Assembly: GCA_001972305.1 (NCBI GenBank)
Contig: BDDD01000087.1
Location: forward strand, 76,748-140,747
Reading direction: 5' to 3'
DNA: 64,000 nt
Source: Cephalotus follicularis
Lineage: Eukaryota > Streptophyta > Magnoliopsida > Oxalidales > Cephalotaceae
Position numbers and translations under genes: made by a program. Within the stretch, counting starts at the first letter, position 1, and every line of letters starts with the position of its first letter. The notes below the pieces were generated by a model that worked only from the letters and a program-made list of their open reading frames with translations, did not search any database and was not told the DNA's origin. Below are positions 55,027 through 64,000 of this stretch, piece by piece.

Positions 55027-55663
55027 CCAATGTTGTCCCCGCCGCAGAACCAGCAAAACCAGCAAGCCTAGTGAAACGAGTCAAAAATTCTATCACCGAC
55101 TCTCCATCCCTCTGTCTGGTATTGATAAACTCCCTGGCGTAAGCCTCCTTATTAGCAGTGGGAAAGTACTGCTGATAAAAGACTTCACAGAACTCTGACC
55201 AGGTCAAATTCTCCGCATAATTAACACCCTTAGCCAAATCCACAGCTTTCCACCATTTCTGAGCATCACCCTCAAGCTTATACACAGCTAGCTTGATCTT
55301 CTATTCATCACTGCAACCAAGCACATCAAAGATCTTAACCATATGAGCAATCCAGTGCTCAGCCTCAACAGGAATCACGGCTGAGCTGAAAGACTGTGGT
55401 CTCTACTTCTAGAACCGCTCAAGCCAAACATAAGTGGGCGTATCAATCCTGTCCCCAACATCCCTTCCCAACTGAACATCAGTTGGAGCATCATTAGCAA
55501 CAACCGGCTCCCTACGGCCCTGATTCAGATTCTGCTCATTCAACGCGCGCCGTATCTCCTGAGCGACAACCTGACGTACTAGCTCCTCCATAGTAGGCTC
55601 ATTTCTAACTTCCTGAGCCTCAACGGGTGCAGTTCTTTGAGCAGCGTTTCTTGTACGTGCCAT
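55027..55663 (-). pseudogene. G6 gag (N-terminus and capsid part)
   Basis: The start at 55663 gives MARTRNAAQRTAPVEAQEVRNEPTMEELVRQVVAQEIRR. Capsid motifs follow: LEGDAQKWWKAVD, FYQQYFPTANKEAYAREFINTRQRDGES, FTRLAGFAGSAAGTTLE. It is cut at about 55027 and joined to RT sequence. Stops at 55409, 55403 and 55301 are all TAG at positions where Gln is expected. The zinc knuckle is lost. Confidence 0.88.
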
Positions 55664-55821
55664 CTACGAAAAGGCATCCAAAAGATAAAACATCACAAGG
55701 AACAAAACCAAAACAGAAAACAGAAAACATATCAGAAAATCATAACCGAAACAGCCTAACCCGGTGTCTACCAAATCTCACAGGTCAACCTAGTTAGGTC
55801 TTCTAAGGATTCAAAACCTAA

Positions 55822-55833
55822 TTCTCTGATACC
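55822..55833 (-). other. G6 primer-binding site
   Basis: The element strand reads TGGTATCAGAGA, 6 bases from the 5' LTR start at 55840. Confidence 0.88.
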
Positions 55834-55839
55834 AAAATC

Positions 55840-58626
55840 TGTAACACCCCCGGACGGCGGGAGTCGTCACAGGGTCATATCATAGCACAACATAACTTAT
55901 CATAACATAATTAATGATATCATTATTTAACAGGTGAAAACTTGGTGGTCATATCATATCTGAAACTTAAACAAACTGTTCAAAACTTAGAAATTAATTA
56001 TTACGGAAAAACTTAACATATCCAAGTTCCCAATTTAAATATGAAAACATAAAATATCATTGTTTCTCAAAAAATATTAATGAACACTAGATATAAAACA
56101 AGGATCACACTCCTAGGGATCCTAACACAAAAGGTGGTCATCACTCGTCACACTTTCCCCTGCTGCTCCTGAAAACCTGCTGCATGAAAACAAAAACGCG
56201 GCTGAGCAAATCTCAGTACGGATAAGGGAAATAAAACAGTAAACGGTAATTTAAAATCATTAATATTTCAATAATAACGTAACAGAAATCTTTAAACAGT
56301 TAAAACTGTTTAATCATATTCAAATAACAATTGCATATCTTTCGGAACAATTACGAAACATTTCAAAACATTATTTTCGATTTACAAATCTTAAATCACA
56401 AATCATAGTTCATACTGAACCATATACATATCACATATCATAAATTTGGCAAGGGAGGCGCTAATTCCACATGCCCACTAGAATTGAAGTGTACGGCACT
56501 ACACTAGTCAATTCTCACATATCATATATCCGATCACACCTCGGATCACATATATGATCACACCTCAGATCACATAAACTAGAATCGACTCATACGCCTC
56601 TATCATACATAACGGATCCACAAATCCACCTCATGGGATTTGTTCATACACTCAGATACGCCGTAGTCTAATCACACTTCTACGGAAGTGTCACGTCCCC
56701 GTGCCAGGCCTACGACGTGCCTATGGTACGCCCCATAGGTGGGTACAATACTCAGTATTTATTTCAAAATTATTGATTTATCAAAATGAATTTAAAACCA
56801 CATAACATATGTTTTCACATAACATATTCGAAAACCACTCTCAACGGTATCATAACATATCGTATCATTTCATATCGTATGGATAAAGTCGGAATCATTT
56901 AAAAATGTCAAACCAACTTTAAATTCGAAACGTATCAAAATCATAAAACATCATCGATTTCATAAACGAAGAAACATTGCAAAACTATTTTCAGTTCGAA
57001 ACATCAGATAGCCAAGGAACAGAAAATCCGTACCTTATGCGCTCACAAAGTACTTACGAATAGATGACTTAAACCAAACTTCACTTGAATCACAATCAAT
57101 CTAAAAAGACATTCAAAATCATACGTATAAGAGTCTAAAACACATCAGAAGTATTAAACAGACTCTTGACGTTGTTTGGAAAAGACTCGGATCGATTCGA
57201 GGATCAAACGGAGCAAAACAGTTGAAAACAGTACATTTCTGGGCAAAACAGTCGACTAAAACAGGCTCCAGTTGACTGGGGAAGCAAGACAGTCGACTAT
57301 TCAAAAGGTCCAGTCGACTACTCAAACTAAAGTGCAGGCAGTCGACTGTGTTCATCCCTCCAGTCGACTACTCAACCTAAGGCAGTCGACTGCATTCATA
57401 TGGCAGTCGGCTACTCATCCATTCCAGCCGACTGTCTACAGAGACAGCCGACTGTTCTGGGCGACAGAACAGTTAGAAATTCGACAATTCACTACTGAAA
57501 TTGGTTCAAATGATTACTACATTAAACCAAAGACATATGGACGTAAACATATGATCATATATGACTTGTAGGTGACACAAAAACACAGAATTGACAAGAA
57601 AACAACCTGACAGTGGGTTAACTTACAAAAGGAAGCAAGAAGACAATGCATATATATATGTCCAGATTCTGTCTTTTATCAGTTATAGATGTTATAAACC
57701 CAGTTTGTGACATATCTATATGCATAAAACATGTTGACAATCCTATTAACACAATGACAACACATTTAGGCAGGAATCAAGACCCAAAGACACTAAAAGC
57801 ATAAAAACTGAATTTATGACATTGGAACAAAATTATCACTGGAGGTAACGAATTAACTGACCTGTAATAATTTCCCAGAACACAAAAACAGTAGAAGAAA
57901 CACTAGCACACACTCACAATTCGGCAGTGAACAAAAACAGAAACCAAAGGAACCAAGGGAAACCAAAACAAAGAGAAGCTTAGCAAACTCAATGAATTCA
58001 ACTCAAAAGAACAACTAAAGGATCGATTTTACCTCTTCAGACTTGAGGAAACGTTTACACAGCAGCTACACAGACACCACAAATAGAATTCGGCAATGAC
58101 ATTATGCAGAAAAGAGTAGGTAACATATAAACGGCAATGTCATTCTTCAAAGGGAAAAGAGGAGACAAAAATCTGCTATAAAGGGAAGAATGAGGGTTTC
58201 TAGGGGACAAGAATGGAAAAGGAGATGTAGAAAACGTGTGGAATTGATGGTGAAGGGAAGGGATTCGGGAGAAGGAAGAAGGAAGAAGGAAGAAGGAAGA
58301 AAGGAAATAAGAAGGAAAAGGAAAGAAAGGAGAAAGGAAAAAAAAGAAAAGAAAAGGAAAAAGAAAATAATTAAATTAATTAAATTAAAATGAATTAAAA
58401 GGGATTGATAAAGTAAAAATAAATTGTTTTAGTAAAATAAATTTTGATAAAATAAATCCAAACCCAACATAGCAATTCATACCCATAATTGGACCGGTAT
58501 CAATCAGCCCAAATCAAATAAGCCCAAAACACAGGGCAAACGGACATTAAAATTAAACACAATTAAAAAGCCCGAACACAAACATAAAATCCGTAAAATA
58601 TATTTACGAACGAGCAGGGTATTACA
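55840..58626 (-). repeat. G6 5' LTR (complete, 2787 bp)
   Basis: The plus-strand termini are TGTAACACCCCCGG and CAGGGTATTACA. An acceptor-like site at 56177 lies 337 bp from the LTR end. It contains the conserved inverted-repeat block, the ten-dyad array (57249-57454) and a purine repeat with more GAAGGAA units (about 58265-58345) than the 3' LTR. Confidence 0.9.
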
Positions 58627-60364
58627 TCATGGCGATAAAATAAAATCTAGATGCTTGCAACCTATTACAAACCATTATCATCTCATGATAAATATGCCAT
58701 AAGTTCACTCCCATGATCATTTGTGCATGCATATACAGTTAGAAACAATATATATAAACAATAGAAGGAACAGGCGAAAAATACTCACAGAACGGATCGG
58801 CTCCTTTGTTGATTGGTTGTGGTTCTAGCCCTCAAGAACACCAGGCCTCCAAGGTATCCACACCAAACCTAACCTCCAACACCGATGCTTCTCAAGCTGC
58901 GCAATACTTGCTTTATGTTTTACCGTGTTTTTCTTTTGTTCATCAAAAGAACCAGAAGAATACAGAGTTGAGAGAAAATTGGAGAAATGAAAATGTCTAA
59001 CAACTTTTTGTTTGTTTTCACTCTTATTGAAAAGTAAGAGAACGTTCCTTTTTATTTCTGCTGCTTGACAAAAAAGGAAAGACGCGTTTTCTTTAATTCA
59101 TAATGTCCTATATATGTTAAGTATCCTACTTAACATATATAACCATTCTTTCTATAAAGAATAGTTTATTTCCTTAATCGCATGAAGGATATTTAATATA
59201 ATAATTAGAAAATAATATTTCAATTATTTTCCTCTCGTACGGTGTTGAAAATATCATCATGTATTGTGTGTGACCCTATGGGTTCTTTATTACGCTGGCC
59301 GTATGACTAAATTGTGACACTCACTATTATAGATTAAATATTTATTATCACATAATAAATATTTTATCGAACATTTCGAATTAAAACTCTTTTAATTATT
59401 TTATTCCAAGATTAATTATCAATTTAATCTCGGGCATCCTACTGGTCGACATCTAGAGATGCATAACGATCCCAAGGTAATATGAATTATCTGCGAACCA
59501 CGATTTACAGGTACATGCACTTATATTCCCTACATTGACAATGCTCTGATTAAATCTAGGGTACGGATAATGTCAGATCCCAATAATTTAATCTTTAGCC
59601 TCGTGACTATCTTTCGTCAGCCCAAATAATATTAGAGGTGCCCCTCTAATATTCAACAAATAATATCACACCCCTGATATCGTGGCTAACCTGGCCAGGC
59701 ACTTTATTGCGGACGAAAATCATCCTGAGCATAATCTTCCTTTACCGTAAGCAATGGATTCATTGTTGCCAATTCACATGCCTCCATACATAAGCGTACT
59801 GTGTCCAACTAATGTATGTATACACTTCATAGAAACTGTATTTAGGGATCATCAAAACACAGCACCCTATGCACAAGACATCCAGTGATGGCTCATGTCC
59901 AAGGACCACATGCACTGCTGTAAAAATAGAATCATGTCTGACATGTAAATAAAACTCCATACAGAAATTCTATCAACAGTCACCTTCAGTGAACTCATTA
60001 ATAAATTAATGAGCACCCACGTAGTTGTCACAGCATCAACCATGTGAGTTGTGTGAGATAAGTCACCCTCTGCTTACCGATCTGACAGTACGTGCTGGTC
60101 TGTCTGGATTGATCATGCCCAGAGTGTGAATCCTATGACCAGGAAGATTCGAAATAAAGTATACGAGATTCCAATTCTCACATCATGATCTCATCATGAA
60201 CTTGGTACTCTAACTTTATTCCAGGACATTCATTTATCATTTAATCATGCATTAAATAAATGAACTCACAGCCAATGATAAAATATAAACATCTTTATTG
60301 AATTTATTTAAAAGATAGAGTATATACAAGCTCGGCACTGGCTTGCAGGACTTTATCTCTAACA
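58627..60364 (-). repeat. Copia-like LTR fragment (no gene)
   Basis: On the minus strand it starts TGTTAGAGATAAAGTCC at 60364, inside the RT of G7, and runs to 58627, where G6 is inserted. Its start resembles that of the C1 LTR (both TGTTAGA). Its low-coordinate end is missing, so a solo LTR and a larger element cannot be told apart. Only short overlapping frames occur, without domains. Confidence 0.6.
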
Positions 60365-60482
60365 CCTTCTTCATCACGAACAAGACCAGAGCACCCCATG
60401 GAGAACTACTAGGCCGGATAAATACTTTATCCAACAAGTCTTCCAACTGCACCTTTAACTCTTTCAACTCTACCGGTGTCAT
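60365..60482 (-). pseudogene. G7 reverse transcriptase start
   Basis: It reads [25 protein letters not shown]...[10 protein letters not shown], the beginning of gypsy RT, and stops at the inserted LTR within the KKKDG motif. Confidence 0.85.
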
Positions 60483-61381
60483 ACGGTAAGGAGCAAGGGA
60501 TATAGGAGGATCAACTCTATCACGAAGTCTATCTCTCTATCTTGCGAAAGACCTGGTAACTCCTCGGGAAAAACATTGGGGAACTCACAAACCACGGGTA
60601 TGCCCCTTACCTCTGGATTAGACATCCGAGTGTCTACGACATGAGCCAAGAATCCTTGTGCACCTTTCCCCAAAGTCTTACGTGCGACCATAGCTGAGAT
60701 CATCTTAAGAGGTGCCGAGCGCTGCTCGCAGACTAATTCCATGCCTAACTCGTCGGGCAAACAAAAGGAAATAACCTTTCGTGAACGATCAACCACTGCT
60801 CGGTGCCTCACCAACCAGTCCATCCCCAGGATGGCATCAAAATCCTCAATCTTGAAGGGGATAAGGTCGGCTACAAAACTCTGCCCCTTATTCATAACAT
60901 AACAACCTCTGTAGACTCATCCTACACGGTAACTCTGGCCGGTAGGAACAGATACAGCTATCTCTTCTTCCAAGGAACTCAACATTCCACATGCATGTAT
61001 GCAAAATGCATGGGCAACAAAATATAAAGAGGCTCCCGTGTCAAACAAAACCGTGGCATCCCCGCCAAAGATAAGAGCCTTACCTATAGCCACGTCCACA
61101 GATCCGAGAGCATCCTCTGTATTCAGAGCATAGACACTGGCATTCGCTACAGGTCTGCCTTGCTGTCGGCTACCACTAGCCTTGGATGAGCCCACTTGCG
61201 AAGCCATTGATCCACCTCTGGCTCCCGTGGATTGCCTATTCGAAGCTGCCGGTCCAGGCATCATCGGGGTCAGCTGAGCCTGTAGACAATTCATCTTGAT
61301 ATGTCCAACCTGGCCACACTGTAAACATTCTCGGGTCTCTATTCTGCAATTGGGAAAGTGGGAATGACCACACCTTTGCAA
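60483..61381 (-). pseudogene. G7 nucleocapsid and aspartic protease
   Basis: From 61381 downward: one CCHC knuckle (CLQCGQVGHIKMNC), a Ser/Gly/Gln-rich linker, the protease active site LFDTGAS with the normal D-T-G, then, after an in-frame TGA near 60915, the second protease motif (EDFDAILGMDWLVRHRAVVD) and the linker to RT (GIPVVCEFPNVFPEELPGLS). Apart from that TGA and a frame change near 60480 the reading is continuous. The protease would process Gag-Pol. Confidence 0.88.
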
Positions 61382-62425
61382 CCTTGGAGGTTGTTGAGAA
61401 GCTGATGAACTCTGATGCGTGCTCTGCTGCGCACCACTGGCTATAGGAGAATTCGTATGCTAGGAGAAAACGTTCTCTGCCCGTCAGACTTGGCCTTTCC
61501 TCGGTTTCCACCATCGGCTTGTCTGGGGGAGAAACGCTTCTTCCGTTTTCCTTGTCGAGGAACCTTCCCCTTGAGCAGCCTGTTGTCCATCTCTCTTCTG
61601 TCCTCTGTCCTACCGGTTCCTCTACTCTGTAAAACTTTGCTCAACTCTCTTGGCAGATTCCACCAAATCTCCAAAGATAGTCCAATTGGTTGCTGCCACA
61701 GTATGTCCCACCCCGGGCCTCAACCCATCCAAGAATTTCTCACACCTCTCCTCTTGGTCTGCAACCAATGCCGGAGCAAAGTGAGACAACTCCATAAAAC
61801 GATATTCATATTGCGTTACAGTCATGTTCCCCTAACGCAAATGTAAGAACTCTCTCCTCTTGTCTTTCACAAAAGTAGTTGGGAAGAAATACTGGTGAAA
61901 CTCCCATTTGAAAACTTCCCAAGATATCGCCGCCACATCGGCATGCCTAGCCTAGAGAGGTCCCCACCATCGAAGAGCATTCTTCCTTACCAAGAAGATT
62001 ACAAGTCCAACACGTGAGTCGTTGTAAACTCCCATCTGTACAAAGATCATCTCAGGATGATTCAGCCATGCCTTTGCAACCGCTGGATTATCTGTACCCT
62101 CAAAGGTCGTGGCGCCTAAATGTTGCAGACGTTCAATTGGCAAAACTTGAGGTCGAGAACCACTCAACGCTTGTGCTATAATTGTAGCAAACTGAATCCA
62201 CTCAGCTTGATTACCTGTACCAATCGAAGGAGGTACCTGCGTTGTTGATTGCGCTGCTGGGACCTCGGCTGCCACCGCCGGTCCAGTCTCTGGCCCACCC
62301 ACCCCAGGGTTTGCCTGCATATCAGGTAGTTCTTGATCCACATGTGATGGGGAAATTTCTCTTCCTTTGACTCGACCACAGCCTCTGGCTGGGAGGACTC
62401 CTCTGGGTTGACGCTGAAGCACCAT
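61382..62425 (-). pseudogene. G7 gag capsid region
   Basis: The start at 62425 gives MVLQRQPRGVLPARGCGR. The frame runs to 61952 with capsid motifs IERLQHLGATTFEGTDNP, AKAWLNHPEMIF and ALRWWGPL. It continues after frame changes at 61622-61825 (TVTQYEYRFMELSHFAP, RCEKFLDGLRPGV). An Arg/Gly-rich stretch leads to the knuckle. At least two frameshifts (about 61950 and 61620-61380) break it. Confidence 0.82.
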
Positions 62426-62536
62426 CTACCTTCACATGTAAGGTTAGGGTATTACTAACAAGTGTACTACATGAAATACATGCAATGCATACCCCTAAAA
62501 GTCTCTCAAAGAAAACACAAGGAAACTAAATCGGTC

Positions 62537-62548
62537 TCTCTGATAAAA
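62537..62548 (-). other. G7 degenerate primer-binding site
   Basis: The element strand reads TTTTATCAGAGA, compared with TGGTATCAGAGA in G5 and G6. It lies 5 bases from the LTR boundary at 62554, the right place for a PBS. Confidence 0.5.
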
Positions 62549-62553
62549 AAAGC

Positions 62554-62816
62554 TGACACCCGCCATTCCCGATCACCCCTGCGGGGAGACGACGGTGCCA
62601 GGAGGAAGGGTCCTCCACCCGGATCCCTAACCTCGATCACCCACACATTAACCTCAAAAGGCTAACACTCAAGGCCATACAATCTAAGTTAAGAGGCCAA
62701 CCGTGAGAGCGCGATGCAGAGGAGAACCACCTGAGGTCCCCCAAACACTCAAAGAACACTAAGGAGATGAAATCTCACAATGTCCGAGCACTCAAAAGAT
62801 CCACGTGGGTTCAAAC
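62554..62816 (-). repeat. G7 5' LTR, first part
   Basis: It starts TGACACCCGCCATTCCCGATC and matches 46815-47094. It is broken after CAAAC (62812-62816) by the next LTR. Confidence 0.75.
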
Positions 62817-64000
62817 TGTCACACCCCGTTTTTCGGTTCCTTACCAGTAAGACAAGCATATATGGTGATATCAGTATTAAACATACATTCCAGCATTTCA
62901 TTCAATAGTACATAAACAATATGCGGAAGTAGTCAATAAGCCAGAATATAAATACAAGCCGTCCGCACGCATCCCATACTACGTGCGGAAACAAGTCGAA
63001 TATTATCTTTAATATAAGGAAATACAACATAAACGAGGTATGATTCTTTCATTACAATACAACTTCATCAGGGAAAATAACAACCTTAAAACAAAAGAAG
63101 AAGCTCTCCAAGCTTCAGCAGTAATCCCCAAGTCTTCGCTCAATCTGAAATTGTAGCGGGTTAGCCGTTGTCCTCACTTGGCTAAGTAGGTAGATAAAGC
63201 ATGTAGAAGAAACTATAAATGTAAATATGCATGACAGATAATGAAATGACATATACAATTATTTCCAATAGGTACGCAATCATGCCAAGTGGCCATAGAT
63301 AGTACATATGCAAGAATACTGCACAAGGGTACAATCAATTCATACAGTGGTTTGGGTGTCACCTATCGCTAACTCCTAGCACCAACTGTGCACCACCTAA
63401 CTATCACCTTCACTCCGAAGATGACAAGTAGGTAACATTTACTACCGGCGTTGGCGGGTAGTTTAACAATTAAAATCTGCAATGTAGACAGTGTGGGTGA
63501 TGCTCTGGCCAACTCCTGGCACCCAGAATCACATCCGTAGTCAGTGATATCCTCCATCACTAAACTACGGCTGTAAGCATAGACAATCAATTCATTCAGT
63601 GCAATTCCGTAATAATACTACATATATAAATAATATGTAATATCAAAGGTTTTCTTTCGAAACATAAAACATTTTAGTGATCGTACATCTCATATGAGGA
63701 AAACGATATCAGTATAGTGGTGGTTCTAGATTTGAGAACAAAACAGTAACAGTGCCTCTATTAGAGGAAAATATCAGTAGGTAATATAAGATTTTCAAGT
63801 AGAAAACCGTTTACAATAATTGTTTATGCTTTTAAGCATTAAGTTGGGAAATTCGTGAATATGTATGCATACCAGTAGAATTTTACCCAATAACAGTAAT
63901 AATGGTTACAATATAACGTATCAGGGATATTTGCAACCACAAACAATTCAAATGATCAATTTACAAATTTCTACATTTTCTGGTCTAAAGCGTCAACAGT
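62817..64000 (-). repeat. LTR of the G3 family, cut by window end
   Basis: It starts TGTCACACCCCGTTTTTCGG and follows the G3 LTR closely (GACAAGCATATATGGTGATATCAG; acceptor-like site at 63145, 328 bp in; ACTACC...GGTAGT inverted repeat near 63440). Orientation is minus. No gene is seen. Confidence 0.85.

Larger units (their letters stand above)
50463..58626 (-). mobile_element. G6: Ty3/gypsy chromovirus-like element with gag-to-RT deletion
   Basis: The LTRs (50463-52796, truncated by about 465 bp at its low end, and 55840-58626) are nearly identical by eye. The PBS, gag start, RNase H, integrase and polypurine tract are present. The internal DNA passes from mid-gag to the last part of RT, removing knuckle, protease and the RT catalytic region. 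The flank after the 5' LTR is TCATG, in a copia-like LTR. Confidence 0.88.
60365..62816 (-). mobile_element. G7: Ty3/gypsy element, gag to RT start
   Basis: A different gypsy lineage from G1-G6 by its gag (QHLGATTFEGTDNP, AWLNHPEMIF, NALRWWGPL), which resembles Del/Tekay-type gag. It is cut in RT at 60365 by a copia-like LTR, and its 5' LTR is cut at 62817 by another LTR. The rest of pol and the 3' LTR are not next to it. The LTR piece at 46815-47772 may be its lost 3' LTR. Confidence 0.8.

Noticed and set aside
61415-61846. 143-codon plus-strand frame with a hydrophobic stretch
   Set aside because: It is the reverse strand of the G7 gag region, which has clear gag and knuckle motifs on the minus strand.

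Overview
The window is repeat-rich plant nuclear DNA. Almost all of it can be assigned to LTR retrotransposons: Ty3/gypsy elements of the chromovirus (Tekay/Del-like) type, plus Ty1/copia elements. The primer-binding sites match the 3' end of the plant initiator tRNA-Met (TGGTATCAGAGC and close variants). The pol pieces carry the chromovirus-type C-terminal tail, and the one copia pol carries SIRE/Maximus-like signatures. No host gene, tRNA, rRNA or CRISPR array was recognised. A flowering plant is the natural reading; the species cannot be named from this sequence.

Left half (1-32420). A decayed minus-strand gypsy element (G1, 1-13294) has its 5' LTR split by a pol-less plus-strand element (G2, 5835-12033, target duplication GGCAC). 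The same LTR is then entered at 13295 by the 5' LTR of a plus-strand copia element (C1). Inside that copia LTR sits a long solo LTR (B1, 13806-29960, duplication GTAGT). Inside B1 sits a minus-strand gypsy element with the best-preserved pol of the window (G3, 13992-26015, duplication AAACC). Inside the 5' LTR of G3 sits a plus-strand solo LTR of the same family (22665-25401, duplication TCACC). With G1 as the outermost host this is five layers of DNA, four of them joined by readable insertion boundaries.

Right half (32421-64000). A non-autonomous minus-strand element with well-preserved LTRs and almost no coding DNA (G4, 32421-39462) is followed by a minus-strand copia pol relic (C2, 39463-43547), a plus-strand gypsy 5' LTR plus gag (G5, 43548-46814), an LTR piece related to that of G7 (46815-47772), and a second B-type LTR (47778-50462). 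Next come a minus-strand gypsy element with a gag-to-RT deletion (G6, 50463-58626), a copia-like LTR (58627-60364), a gypsy gag-protease relic (G7, 60365-62816) and the start of another LTR of the G3 family (62817-64000).

The signal that ordinary annotation does not explain is in the LTRs. Unrelated LTR families carry arrays of 10-bp dyads of the form NNN-TCGA-NNN. The arms are CAG/CTG in the G3 and G6 families, GCG/CGC in G1, G2 and G4, and GAG/CTC also in G4; decayed GCGTTGACGN forms occur in a copia LTR. The dyads recur at about 20-22 bp (sometimes 27-31 bp) while the spacers between them differ. Several LTR families also carry a splice-donor-like site after a TATA box and an acceptor-like site with a CTAAC branch-like motif, the acceptor lying 328-345 bp from the LTR end in most families. 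Some arrays lie inside that presumed LTR intron and some upstream of the TATA box.
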